Origin: Salvelinus alpinus | Taxonomy: Eukaryota > Chordata > Actinopteri > Salmoniformes > Salmonidae | Assembly (NCBI RefSeq): GCF_045679555.1 | Contig: NC_092087.1 | Span: forward strand, 87,520,861-87,584,860 | Direction: 5' to 3' | Length of the DNA: 64,000 bases | In this document: piece by piece, positions 1 through 12,568 of the stretch | Layout: each line of letters starts with the position of its first letter | Numbering within the stretch: the first letter of the stretch is position 1 | Notes under the pieces: generated by a model | Database searches by the model: none | What the model saw: only the letters and a program-made list of their open reading frames with translations | What the model was told of the DNA's origin: nothing | Position numbers and translations under genes: made by a program

Positions 1-2217
1 ATTAACATGAGACACAGTGATGGTGGGTTGTGTTTAGGAGTAGTATTAACATGAGACACAGTGATGGTGGGTTGTGTTTAGGAGTAGTATTAACATGAGA
101 CACAGTGACAGTGGGTTGTGTTTAGGAGTAGTATTAACATGAGACACAGTGATGGTGGGTTGTGTTTAGGAGTAGTATTAGCATGAGACACAGTGATGGT
201 GGGTTGTGTTTAGGAGTAGTATTAACATGAGACACAGTGATGGTGGGTTGTGTTTAGGAGTAGTATTAACATGAGACACAGTGATGGTGGGTTGTGTTTA
301 GGAGTAGTATTAACATGAGACACAGTGATGGTGGGTGTGTTTAGGAGTAGTATTAACATGAGACACAGTGATGGTGGGTTGTGTTTAGGAGTAGTATTAA
401 CATGAGACACAGTGATGGTGGGTGTGTTTAGGAGCAGTGTTAACATGAGACACAGTGATGGTGGGTTGTGTTTAGGAGTAGTATTAACATGAGACACAGT
501 GATGGTGGGTTGTGTTTAGGAGTAGTATTAACATGAGACACAGTGATGGTGGGTTGTGTTTAGGAGTAGTATTAACATGAGACACAGTGATGGTGGGTTG
601 TGTTTAGGAGTAGTATTAACATGAGACACAGTGATGGTGGGTTGTGTTTAGGAGTATTATTAACATGAGACACAGTGATGGTGGGTTGTGTTTAGGAGTA
701 GTATTAACATGAGACACAGTGATGGTGGGTTGTGTTTAGGAGTAGTATTAACATGAGACACAGTGATGGTGGGTTGTGTTTAGGAGTAAAATTAACATGA
801 GACACAGTGATGGTGGGTTGTGTTTAGGAGTAGTATTAACATGAGACACAGTGATGGTGGGTTGTGTTTAGGAGTAGTGTTAACATGAGACAGTGATGGT
901 GGGTTGTGTTTAGGAGTAGTGTTAACATGAGACAGTGATGGTGGGTTGTGTTTAGGAGTAGTATTAACATGAGACACAGTGATGGTGGGTTGTGTTTAGG
1001 AGTAGTGTTAACATGAGACAGTGATGGTGGGTTGTGTTTAGGAGTAGTATTAACATGAGACACAGTGATGGTGGGTTGTGTTTAGGAGTAGTATTAACAT
1101 GAGACACAGTGATGGTGGGTTGTGTTTAGGAGTAGTATTAACATGAGACACAGTGATGGTGGGTTGTGTTTAGGAGTATTATTAACATGAGACACAGTGA
1201 TGGTGGGTTGTGTTTAGGAGTAGTATTAACATGAGACACAGTGATGGTGGGTTGTGTTTAGGAGTAGTATTAACATGAGACACAGTGACAGTGGGTTGTG
1301 TTTAGGAGTAGTATTAACATGAGACACAGTGATGGTGGGTTGTGTTTAGGAGTAGTATTAGCATGAGACACAGTGATGGTGGGTTGTGTTTAGGAGTAGT
1401 ATTAACATGAGACACAGTGATGGTGGGTTGTGTTTAGGAGTAGTATTAACATGAGACACAGTGATGGTGGGTTGTGTTTAGGAGTAGTATTAACATGAGA
1501 CACAGTGATGGTGGGTTGTGTTTAGGAGTAGTATTAACATGAGACACAGTGATGGTGGGTTGTGTTTAGGAGTAGTATTAACATGAGACACAGTGATGGT
1601 GGGTGTGTTTAGGAGCAGTGTTAACATGAGACACAGTGATGGTGGGTGTGTTTAGGAGTAGTGTTAACATGAGACACAGTGATGGTGGGTTGTGTTTAGG
1701 AGTAGTATTAACATGAGACACAGTGATGGTGGGTTGTGTTTAGGAGTAGTATTAACATGAGACACAGTGATGGGTGGGTTGTGTTTAGGAGTAGTATTAA
1801 CATGAGACACAGTGATGGTGGGTTGTGTTTAGGAGTAGTATTAACATGAGACACAGTGATGGTGGGTGTGTTTAGGAGTAGTATTAACATGAGACACAGT
1901 GATGGTGGGTTGTGTTTAGGAGTAGTATTAACATGAGACACAGTGATGGTGGGTGTGTTTAGGAGTAGTGTTAACATGAGACACAGTGATGGTGGGTGTG
2001 TTTAGGAGTAGTGTTAACATGAGACACAGTGATGGTGGGTTGTGTTTAGGAGTAGTATTAACATGAGACACAGTGATGGTGGGTTGTGTTTAGGAGTAGT
2101 ATTAACATGAGACAGTGATGGTTGGTTGTGTTTAGGAGTAGTATTAACATGAGACACAGTGATGGTGGGTTGTGTTTAGGAGTAGTATTAACATGAGACA
2201 CAGTGATGGTGGGTTGT
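1..2217. repeat. 44-bp minisatellite, about 50 copies
   Basis: Tandem 44-bp units with few substitutions and some 40-43-bp deletion variants. Each unit contains ATGAGACACAGTGATGGTGG and TTTAGGAGTAGT. The open frames seen on the minus strand only reflect the repeat and are not genes. Three diverged units of the same family recur at 18506-18648, in front of the same downstream landmarks, so the array is part of a duplicated segment. Confidence 0.97.
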
Positions 2218-2345
2218 GGTTTTGTTGGTTTAGATGCACACACTCAGTGTCACTTCCCTGTTCTACTTTCCTGTCTGTCCTCTCACAGGACTCCTGAATC
2301 ATATCAGAAATCTGTATATACACATTAGACTCTACAGAATATTTT

Positions 2346-2470
2346 CCTCTGTAGCACAATTGGTAGAACATGGCACCTGCAACGTCATGGTTTTGGTTCC
2401 CGTGACCAACCATATCTTAAACATATGCACAAAGACTGTACATTGCTTTTGATAACTAAATGGCATTATT
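2346..2470 (+). mobile_element. tRNA-derived SINE, salmonid HpaI type (degenerate)
   Basis: The tRNA-like head has an A-box-like stretch (GTAGCACAATTGGTAGAACA) and a B-box-like stretch (GGTTTTGGTTCCCG). It is followed by the typical salmonid tail ending in CTAAATGGCATTATTTA. A better preserved paralogous copy lies at 18774-18912. Confidence 0.8.
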
Positions 2471-2691
2471 TATGGACAGCAGACTACAATAGACCACACA
2501 GTCAGTACATCAGGCTATGGTGATGTTCAATCATGCCTCTCCTTGATTCAGCTACTACCAGTACTGTACAACAGAGGAGGCTGGTATATAGGAGGATGGA
2601 CTCATTATAATGGCTGGAATGATGGGAACACCATTCATTTTATTCCCATTACTTCCCAAATGAATGAGGACATCATGAGGACTGGAGGCTG

Positions 2692-2915
2692 CAGTAATGT
2701 TGAGATGCCAGTAGGTAGAGCTCTAGTCTAGTACACTGCAGTAATGTTGAGATGCCAGTAGGGGGAGCTCTAGTCTAGAACACTGCAGTAATGTTGAGAT
2801 GCCAGTAGGGAGAACTCTAGTCTAGAACACTGCAGTAATGTTGAGATGCCAGTAGGGAGACCTCTAGTCTAGAACACTGCAGTAATGTTGAGATGCCAGT
2901 AGGTGGAGCTCTAGT
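2692..2915. repeat. 47-bp minisatellite, about 4.7 copies
   Basis: Units share GCAGTAATGTTGAGATGCCA and end in CTCTAGTCTAGAACACT. The orthologous array upstream of copy C is at 19120-19263 with about three units, so copy number diverged after the duplication. Just before it (2560-2690) is an interspersed repeat beginning ACAGAGGAGGCTGG, also present at 19010-19110. Confidence 0.93.
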
Positions 2916-3239
2916 ACCACTTTGATGCAGCTGGTGAGGAGTGATGGTCATGGGTGTATAAATGGAATGGGTTCTAATTGAATGACATCATGGAACTTTG
3001 ACCTGTATATACAGAACTCAGAAGGGCAAGGTAGGTCATTAACATGTTAATGTTATAAATAGTATTGTCAACACATTGTTTACATGGTTCTGTATGTATT
3101 ATAAAGATCACATTGAAAATTGACAACAAAAAATATATAAAATAAATATATGCCCAGACTTGTCTTTTTCACAATATCTGTTCAAATACAGTAACAGCCC
3201 TTTTCTGGCGTGTTGGTCTGGTTGTCGTGGATGTTAATG

Positions 3240-3377
3240 TCTAAACAGGAAGTACAGTTCTGCATCAGCTACTTGTATTCTGACTGCTTTTATAATGATT
3301 CAACACTTACTTCTTGTTTTCACTCACTACCAGTAAGTTGACTCACTGTACAAGACCTCTCCCCTTCACTTCACTCT
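3240..3377 (+). promoter_or_regulatory. Putative promoter and 5' noncoding exon of CD22-like copy A
   Basis: A block containing GTTGACTCACTGTACAAGAC and ending in CACTCT followed by the donor GTAAGTAC is conserved before copies A, B (to 14628) and C (to 19741). Conservation of a donor-terminated block at equal relative position suggests an untranslated first exon spliced to the signal-peptide exon. No TATA box was convincing, and the start of transcription is not placed. Sequence 2920-3240 holds nothing else recognisable. Confidence 0.5.
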
Positions 3378-3716
3378 GTAAGTACTCTTGACAATATCTT
3401 AAAATATAGTTTTTGGTTATCTGTATTTAGTCATTAGTAATGTACTTGAGGGCAATGTATCATTTACTTCATGTTATGTTTTGAGCTGTGTTTTGGTTGT
3501 TACATCAGGGCCAGTATTCAAAGTCTCCCCCGGTGTTGTTGGGTGAGTGTGTGTGTGACACAGTGGATATATCTGAGGGCCCTTTGAGCAGACTGATCGG
3601 GAGTAGGGTTGACATCTATACTATGTAGGATGTGTGTTGTAACTTTTCTACATCCATAACAACCAGCTCTCTAGACTTTGATACAGACTCCATGGGACTC
3701 ATGGACCTTCACTACA

Positions 3717-3903
<187 letters not shown>

Positions 3904-4576
3904 GTGAGTGAGTCACTGGCTGTTTATCCTCACAGCTTGGGGATAGGAGCTATATTGAACCTGGTGGTCAGTCTTTAGGCTGCTGTACAGCTTGATGGAC
4001 CGTAGAGGATTGAACATTTATCCTCCTATATTTGGGGTTCTGAGAATAAAACAGCTTCAGAACAATCGATATAGAAATATGTGTTTACAGTTCTACACAT
4101 CTGTTCAATAAGTTATTGTTGTTGTTGTTGTTTATAATGATGATGATGACTATTGTATATATTAGGAATTTATTTTTGCATCAAGTCAGTTTAAATAGAC
4201 TGACGTAGACAGACATGCAACACATCACACACATTACATACATAGTGCAGTAGACTTACAGACAGACAGTATTTACATAGACAACCATATAGCACAATAC
4301 AACACAACACAATATGAGCCTGGTTCATTTTCAGTAATGAGGCCCTGTACCCCATTTACAGTTTCTACTTCAATGTATCAGGTGGAGTTATTCACCAGCT
4401 ATAGAGTGAGTTGTTGTTTATGTTTCTAAGACTGCAGGGTGGGAGATGCAACAATGGCCTTGAGAAAAGCAGGAAGTGTGTTGGTGGTCTTTTTCTGATC
4501 TGTGGCAGGTGTGGTCCCTTTCATAACTGTTTTAGTTGCCCTGTGTTTCAATTTACAAACATGTCTAAAATGTTAA

Positions 4577-6020
4577 AACTTCTCACGAGTCACCAACCCT
4601 GATCCGGTAGCACCCCCCCCCCCCCCCCCCCACTGAGTAGCATAGCTAGCATAGCGTCACAAGTAACTTGTAGCATCTAAATATCATTAAATCACAAGTC
4701 CAAGACACCAGATGAAAGATACAGGTCTTGTGAATAAAGCCACCATTTCAGATTTTTAAAATGTTTTACAGGGAAGACACAATATGTAAATCTATTAGCT
4801 AACCACGTTAGCAAAGGACACGATTTTTTTACTCCCAATAGTTTTTTCCTGCGTCAGTAGCTATCACTAATTCGACTAAATAAAAATATATATAGCCACT
4901 AACCAAGAAACAACTTCATAAGATGACAGTCTGATAACATATTTATGGTATAGCATAGTTTTTTTTTTGAAAAATTTGCATTTTTCAGGTATAAATCACA
5001 GTTCTACATTGCAGCTGCAATCTGAAATAGTGCTGACCCAGCCAGAACAATTACAGAGACCAACGTTATATAACGAATTACTCATCTTAAAACATTTCAG
5101 AAAAATACACAGCGTACAGATATTGAAAGCCCAACATCTGGTGAATCCAAACAATATTTCAGATTTATTAAATGTTTTATAACGAAAACAAAATGTAGCG
5201 CTAAATTAGCATAGCTATACCAGGCAGATTCGGCTAGGCGCCCACGGCCAGTTCACATGCACAACAGATATGATATAACATCGTAAATTGGGTCTTACTA
5301 TGGCTGATCTTTCATCAGAATGTTGATCAAAGTGTCCTTTGTCAAGATGAGTCGTTGGTTCCGTTCAGAATTGTTCCTTTCCCACTCCATTTAGCACAGG
5401 TACTGGTCGAGTGGCACGGATCTCTCAAACGTAAATAAAATCAGACAACGGAACACCACAAAACTCCCGAAAAAATTCAAATAATCTGATTAAACTATTT
5501 GAAAAAACATACATTACGATGATATGGTCACATGTATCAAACAAAATTCGACACGGAGATAGTTTTCATCCATAACGCCAGCAAAACAGTACACAATCGC
5601 AGCTCCAACTCGTGCGAATCAGAAAACCGGAAGTTGTCGGTCACGCCAAAGAAATAGGTCTTATTTCACGTCAGTACCAGATAAACAAAGAATTTCTCCT
5701 CTGACGTCCTCTTGACACCCAGAGGAAGGCGAATGAAGTGTGTTTCTGGTCATAGGGGTCATGACCATATATAGGCAGAGCGTTGAAGCGAGCATAGACT
5801 TCTTGCATTCTACTTCTTGGTCAGGGAAAGTGCTGTCAAATGACTTGTGTATCACTCAGAGACAAAATTGAAACGGTTTTAGAAACTAGAGATTGTTTTC
5901 TTTCCAATGGTATTATTTATATGCATATAGTAAGAGCAATAATTGAATAAGAGGCAGTTTAATCTGTAGAGCAAATTATGCTAATGGTAAAATAGCACCC
6001 CCTGTATTCTCAAGAAGTTA
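4577..6020. mobile_element. Non-autonomous DNA element with TTAA flanks (piggyBac-like)
   Basis: TTAA occurs on both sides (4573-4576 and 6021-6024). The ends are imperfect inverted repeats beginning AACTTCT on each strand. Copy C (about 23185-23215) aligns through the site without the 1.44 kb insert, which gives a paralogous empty site. No transposase was seen. It includes a poly-C run at 4612-4631. The piggyBac assignment rests on the TTAA target and short terminal repeats only. Confidence 0.6.
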
Positions 6021-9000
6021 TTAAGAGTCATAATGTTATTATGTTGATCTGTTTGTCATATCTACTTCACTTTATATAGTTTTCTTTCACTGCTCATTGA
6101 GAGATGCTTATCTGTGGTTTCCGTTCACAACCAACTCAGTAACTATGGCAACAAAATGTGGACCAACAATACTGTTAGTGAGAGCCATTTTTGCTTAAGT
6201 TTCATGTAATAAATGTTGTGTTGTGTGAATGTGTTTCAGTTGTACTGGGGCAGAATGGCTGGAGTGTTACATACACCACTCAGAGTATCTGTGCCTTGAA
6301 GGGGTCAACAGTGGAGATGTCCTGCTCTTACACATATCCCAGAGGTTATACAGTCACAACAACCTTCTGGTTCACTGAATGGGGGACTGGTGTAGAACCT
6401 GAAGATCTAGGTCAGGACCCAGAGAATGCAGGTCGTCTGGAGTATCATGGGGATAAGGAGAAAGACTGTACCCTGAAAATCACAGACCTGAGAGAGAGAG
6501 ACTCAGCTCCGTACTGGTTCAGATTATTAACAGATCAGGAAGGAGGGACAATTACTGGCAAACTTGGAGTGACTTTGTCTGTCACAGGTAAAGTAAAAAA
6601 TAGCTTTTATTTTGAGTTCCAATTAGTTCTGACAATTGTTGTGGTGTGTGTGTATAATAGTCTGTATAACATAGGATTTCTTCCATCTTTGTATCAGAGT
6701 AATAAGTCAGTGATAAAGGGATTTATAGTGATATTGTTTATTCTCCAGGTCTTCAGGTGAAGGTGACTGGTGGACATCAGGATAAGACACTGACCTGTAG
6801 CACCACCTGTACTCTGACTGACAACCCCACCTACATCTGGTACAAGAACGGACAACATCTAGATGAGAGCACCTCCCCCCAGTACAAAGACCCAGTCTCC
6901 AGTAACTATGAAGACAGTTACTCCTGTGCTGTAAAAGGCCATGAGGATCTCCGCTCTCCTGCAGTGTGTGAGTGTGAATCTAATATGGAATCTAATACAG
7001 AATTTATACAGAATGTTTGTACTACATCCTTTTGGTCTCACTGTATAATTTGATAGGGCTTGGCTTTTATGAAAATAACTGATTATACTGTATAATGTAC
7101 TTATGTGATTCCATTATGTTTCAGGTGTCCAGGATCAGGACTGCAACAGAGTGACTTACACCAAGAGGAGAATCTGTGCCTTGAAGGGGTCATCAGTGGA
7201 CATTTCCTGTACTTATTTCAGTCTTTATAACATCACATCATCACTCTGGTTTAGTCATAAACAGAGTGACAGCTGGAGGGTTAAGTTGATCCCTGAGGAC
7301 CTAACCACAGACCCAGGGTATGCAGGTCGTGTGGAGTATGTTGGAGAGAAGGAGAGAGGTCGCTCCACCCTGAGAATCACAGATCTGAGAGAGGAGGACT
7401 CTGCTGAGTACAAGTTCATATTCAACACACAGACATCAAGATGGAGATACAGCTTCCCTGGAACAACTCTGACTGTCACAGGTAACACTGGATCATGTTT
7501 ATACATACATTTCTATTTGATGTTTAATTATCTTTTTTTTCAGTCCATAATACACTATTGGTTTAATTATGTTGTTGTCATTTACTCTGTATTCAGACCT
7601 GCAGGTGAAGGTGACTCCTGCCACAGAGGCAGGGAAGAGGACACTGACCTGTAGCACCACCTGTACTCTGACTGACAACCCCACCTACATCTGGTACAAG
7701 AACGGACACCAAGTAAAGGAGGACACTTCCAGCCTGTACTCAGACTCATTTAGTGATGCAGACAGTTACTCCTGTGCTGTAAAAGACCATGAGGATCTCC
7801 ACTCTCCTGCAGTGTGTAAGTGTGGACTTTTACATACAACATTTGTTTCAGGTTGTCAGACAATCATTATTTAATTTGCTGTGAATGTGACGTCCACTTC
7901 TGCTTTAGTTCCGTATGCTTTGCCACGCAGTGTTGAATGGGCTTCAAGATATATAATCAAATTCATGAAAATGCAGTCAATGGATGAATTTACTTCGACC
8001 AGATACCTTTCATTACGTTTTTGCACTTGTACACCATTGCACTACTTTTTGAGCACTGAAGACCCATGAAAAAATAACTACCAAAGTTTAAAAACTACAA
8101 AGCTGAGGGGATAGTTACTTCCTGGTTACTTTCACAGCATATGATTTTAACATTGTTGATTTTTTCCCCCATTTATATTTGGAGGTGGGGTGCCCCGATT
8201 GGCGTCACTCGTTAGTCAGTATGTGTTACAACTGTGCTGGCATGTGGGGTTTTATTTTGTTTGCCTCTTCTTGGGCAAATGTTGTGGGCGCTCATGTCTT
8301 TTTGGTTCCAGTTGTTGTTGATAGTCAATTTTCAATGGACACCCCCATGAGTGTCTTTCAGAACCCACTGGTCTCATTTTTGTCTTTGTCAGTGACTCTT
8401 TTATTAATTCCCACTTTTGTTTTGGTTACATTTTAGGTTCTTGCTGGGGAACGTAACAGCATAAGTGTATACAGTAGATATTGTAATTAAGAATTTTATA
8501 AAGGTGTTATATTGTCTTGTATTTCAGGTAAGAAGTGTTGGAAATTGACTTACACCCATCAGAAGATCTGTGCCTTGAAGCGGTCAACAGTGGACATATC
8601 CTGCTCTTACACATATCCCAGTTATCATGAGATCAAAAAAGCTTTCTGGTTTACTAAATGGTCTGGTATGGATGCTGAAGATCTGAGCTCAGTGCCAGGG
8701 TATGAGGGTCATATAGAGTACCTTGGGGATAAGAAGAGTGACTGTACCCTGAGAATCACAGACCTGAGATTGAGTGACTCTGCTGGGTACAGGTTCAGAT
8801 TCATAACATCTGGAGGAAAGTTTTCTGGCTCACCTGTCTCCCTGACTGTCACAGGTAACCTGTCACTCATCTCACATCTATGACACATATCTAGATAGAT
8901 GTAATGTGAGTGTTGTTTTGTATGTATGCTAATGAGAATGTTGTGTTTTAATCTGTTTTATTGATTCTATAGAACCCAGGACTTCCTGGAAAACAGTGGA

Positions 9001-9553
9001 CATTTTTACAGACTTGACTGTCCTGTCTAAATATATCAAATTAATGACAGTAATTACCTTATTTAAGGGCAGTCATACAGACACGGCAGTGTTATGTAAC
9101 AAAAAAAAAAGAAATAATATTTCTCATAAGAGGACATATATAGGAGGAGAATAATGATTTGGTTCCTTTTACTCTAGATGTTGTGTTGAAGATGGATCCT
9201 ACATCTGTGTCAGAGAGGGAGAATGTCACACTGACATGTAGAACCAACTGTAGACTGGACCCCATCACAGCCTTCAGGTGGTATAAGAATGGACAGCCTA
9301 TACCAAACAGCAACACCTACTCTCCTGTCTATAACCTATTCTCAGTCAGCAGTGAGGATACAGGCAGATACTCCTGTGCTGTAAAAGGCCATGAGGATCT
9401 CCCCTCTGCTGAAGAGACTCTCACTGTCACATGTAAGTACATTGGAGGATTCGATGTCCAGTTTGATATACTGATCATGCTGATACTTGAATTGAAAATA
9501 AATTGTTTCCACATAAATATATCTATCAATCAATATTTTTGTGTGTAACATCC

Positions 9554-9890
9554 TGTCACTCCCTGACCATAGAGAGCCCTCGTTTCTCTATGGTGTTTAG
9601 GTCAGAGCGTGACTAGGGGGGTGTTCTAGTCATTTATTTTCTATGTGGCTGGTTTGTATGGTTCCCAATTAGAGGCAGCTGTTAATCATTGCCTCTAATT
9701 GGGGATCATATTTAGGAAGCCCTTTTTCCCACCTGCTTTGTGGGATATTGTTTTTGAGTGAGTGCATGTTGCACCTCAGTACTGCACGATCGTTGTTTGT
9801 TTCTTGGTTTATTTTAAGTTTCACTAAAAATAAAGATGTGGAACTCCAATCACGCTGCGCTTTGGTCCGTCTCTCCACACGATCGTGACA
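9554..9890 (+). mobile_element. Solo LTR of a gypsy-like retrotransposon
   Basis: A 337-bp element starts TGTCAC and ends GTGACA. It is flanked by a perfect 5-bp target duplication CATCC (9549-9553 and 9891-9895). An AATAAAG polyadenylation-type signal lies near the end. It sits in the intron between Ig6 and Ig7 of copy A. Its last 50 bp resemble the LTR ends of the two larger elements at 12.6 and 31.8 kb (shared AATCACGCTGCGCTTTGGTCC). Confidence 0.88.
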
Positions 9891-11547
9891 CATCCATTTC
9901 CCTGAATGTGCATTACCACAATGTCAACATTATTTTTAGTGATTCTGTTTCAGAATTTATTTTGCTCTGAATGAATAATTTATTATAATTTATAAATTAT
10001 TTCAAACTCACCCGTAAAATGTAAACACAAGTGTTGCTATAAATAAATACAATGTATTTTACACCAGATGGTCCAAGGAACACCTCAGTGTCAGTCAGTC
10101 CCTCTGGTGAAATAGTGGAGGGCAGTTCAGTGACTCTGACCTGCAGCAGTGATGCCAACCCACCTGTGGACAAATACACCTGGTACTTTCAAAATGAGAC
10201 TTTTCTAAATGGATTTGGAGAGATCTACAACATAAGTAACTTCCAGTCTAAGGACAATGGACATTACCACTGTGAGGCCTGGAATGGAAGAGGATCTAGG
10301 AACTCTACAGCTCTGATGATCATTTTACCAGGTGAAGTTTCATCTTCAATATTTCAACACAAAATTACGTTTCAAACTAATATTAATATTTATAATTTGG
10401 CTTACAATGTTTTTTTAAATTATATATATGTTGAGATGAGATCCCTTAACAAACATTGTATTATTGTCCTGTACTACGTTTATTTTCAGTTTATAACATG
10501 CCAGCACTCGTTTCATCTACATTATCTTTTAGAGAAACAAACCTCAGTTCTGACTGCAGCTGTAGGAATCATAGTGGTTGTTCTGGTTCTCATCCTCTGT
10601 CTCTCTGGCTTCATGTGGTTCAGGTGAGTGATCATTTAACGATTATTTCACTCTAACACTTTTTATTAACTTAATCATTGATTGATTCATTCATTCTTTC
10701 AAGAATAAATTCATTAATTAATTTAAAAACAGAAAGAAGGCCTCCAAATCCACCTCTGACACAAGAGACACATCTTAGAATGTACAGGTGAGTCTGTTAT
10801 TATCATATTATGTGTATTGCTTTGTGGGACATTTCTTCTCATTATGTTGTCTGTTCTCTCTCTCCATCAGGGAGACTCTAGTCCAGTGTATGACAACATC
10901 TCAGTCATGGTCATGACCTCTACTGCAGTACAGACAGCAGCCACAGACGACCAGGATGATGTTCACTACGCCAGCGTCCACTTCTCTCGTTCCAAAAACC
11001 AGGAAGTGCCTCTGTACTCCACCGTCCAGCTGCATCAACCACAGAAACAGGACCAAGATGTCCAATACGCTGCTGTGAAATTCAACCTCCTCAGTTCTGC
11101 CACCCAGTGAGCATATTCTGCCATTACAACAACATAGAGTCTATACTATATAGAACATTGTGAACACAGACAGCATCAAGGTCATTCATATGCTGCTGCT
11201 TATTGGAGGAGAAGACAATGATGTCATTAAAATAAGCATAACAGTTGACCCCTAGTGACCCCTAATTGCTCCCTGAGAACTCCCTCCATCACTATCTGAA
11301 GGGTTGAAGGAGAAATCTTCATCTCAAATGACATTTCATTGAACTCATACTATGGTGGAACAGTGGACATTTTGAAAAGTCACAGTTTTAATGTCTGAAA
11401 GGTTCCAGGGGTTTTCTTCAGGCCAAACAGCATTTCCTGAAACTACAAACTCTACAATATACATCTCAAGACAGTTACTATGACATGTCTATAATGAAGG
11501 AGTGATGTGATGTGATGAGGGTTTTGAGTAACTGTTTTGCTTGCATT

Positions 11548-11629
11548 CCAAATGGCACCCTATTCCCTATTTAGTTCACTACTGGTCTAAAGTAGTGCAC
11601 TATAAGGGAGTAGGGTGCCATTTGGGACT
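11548..11629. mobile_element. Short palindromic MITE-like repeat
   Basis: The left arm CCAAATGGCACCCTATTCCC is matched in reverse complement by the right arm at 11605-11629 (GGGTGCCATTTGG). The same palindrome family recurs at 57543-57625 and partly at 22432-22485. It is common in salmonid introns. Here it is in the last intron of copy A. Confidence 0.7.
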
Positions 11630-11723
11630 CAATTTCAGTTTAACGTCTGTTTCTTTCTCCAGGTCCAGGGTGGAACAAGCAGCTGAGGAGGACTCCTCTG
11701 TTCTCTACAGCACAGTCAACAAA

Positions 11724-11992
11724 CCCAGAACCAAGAAGACCTGAACACAACAAACCCAGAACCAAGAAGACCTGATAACAACAAACCCAGAACCAAGAAG
11801 ACCTGAACACAACAAACCCAGAACCAAGAAGAACTGAACACAACAAACCCAGAACCAAGAAGACCTGAACACAACAAACCCAGAATCAAGAAGACCTGAA
11901 CACAACAAACCCAGAACCAAGAAGAACTGAACACAACAAACCCAAAACCAAGAAGAACTGATAACAACAAACCCAGAACCAAGAAGACCTTG
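11724..11992 (+). repeat. 31-bp minisatellite spanning the stop codon of copy A
   Basis: About nine units. The first is the authentic end of the coding sequence (residues NKPRTKKT plus stop); each later unit repeats that end and its TGA, then ACACAACA. The array therefore expanded from the coding terminus into the 3' UTR. Confidence 0.9.
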
Positions 11993-12017
11993 TATATCTG
12001 GACCCGTATATTCAAAC

Positions 12018-12337
12018 TAGTGGTATAATTAAGCAATAAGGTCAGAGGGGGTGTGGTATATTGGCCAATATACTGTACCACGGCTAATGACTGTTCTTCT
12101 GCACAACACAATGCAGAGTGCCTTGATACAGCCCTTAGCCGTGGTATATTGACCATATACTACAAGCCCAAGGGCCTTATTGCTATTATAAACTGGTTAC
12201 CAACATAAAGAGAAAGTAAACAAATATTTTTGTCATACCAGTGTTCTATTGTCTGATATACAGTACATGAAATGAAATGCTTATTCAGCCAATCAGCATC
12301 CAGGACACAAACTACCTGGTTTATATAAGTATCTAAT
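12018..12337. mobile_element. Palindromic interspersed repeat (foldback type)
   Basis: GTGGTATATTGGCC near 12053 and the inverse near 12140 make a large imperfect palindrome around the phrase CCACGGCTAA / TTAGCCGTGG. I recognise this as a common salmonid interspersed repeat. No coding capacity. Confidence 0.6.
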
Positions 12338-12343
12338 AATATA

Positions 12344-12568
12344 CAGTGCATTCAGAAAGTATTCAGACCCCTTGACTTTTTCCACATTTTGTTACGTTAC
12401 AGCCTTATTCTAAAATTAATTAAATCGTTTTTTTCCCCCTCATCAATCTACACACAATACCCCATAATGACAAAGCAAAAACAGGTTTATAGGAAGGTTT
12501 GCAAATTGATAAAAAATACAGAATTGAAGTATCACATTACGTAAGTATTCAGACTCTTTACTCAGTAC
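12344..12568 (+). mobile_element. Truncated Tc1-like terminal inverted repeat
   Basis: It begins CAGTGCATTCAGAAAGTATT after TA and matches the end of the Tc1 copy at 36929-38446. It breaks off at about 12568, where gypsy LTR sequence begins; the junction shares a few bases (TTTGT). It is a fragment with no transposase. Confidence 0.8.

Larger units (their letters stand above)
4454..11744 (+). pseudogene. CD22/Siglec-like Ig receptor, copy A (two nonsense codons)
   Basis: Exons read from splice sites and phase: signal 4454-4508; Ig1 6240-6587; Ig2 6749-6967; Ig3 7125-7481; Ig4 7597-7815; Ig5 8528-8854; Ig6 9178-9432; Ig7 10068-10331; transmembrane 10533-10623; tail 10733-10787, 10871-11106 and 11663-11744. 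All Ig exons are multiples of three in phase 1-1. Ig1 has Siglec V-set marks: B-strand ISC/MSC-type cysteine followed by SYTYP, E-strand KDC, and F-strand arginine in YWFR. The tail carries VHYASV and VQYAAV, and the last exon VLYSTV, all fitting the ITIM pattern. Two in-frame stops break it: TGA at 4496-4498 in the signal peptide, where copies B and C have TGG, and TAG at 10776-10778 before the ITIMs, where copy C reads GAG. The ectodomain is otherwise open, so inactivation looks recent. An unseen alternative first exon could still rescue expression. Confidence 0.8.

Noticed and set aside
222-2413. Minus-strand open frames over the 44-bp array
   Set aside because: They are translations of the tandem repeat, with no start context, splice signals or domain.
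8179-8436. 85-codon hydrophobic ORF between Ig4 and Ig5 of copy A
   Set aside because: Lies in an intron, lacks splice bounds in phase, and is not conserved in copy C.
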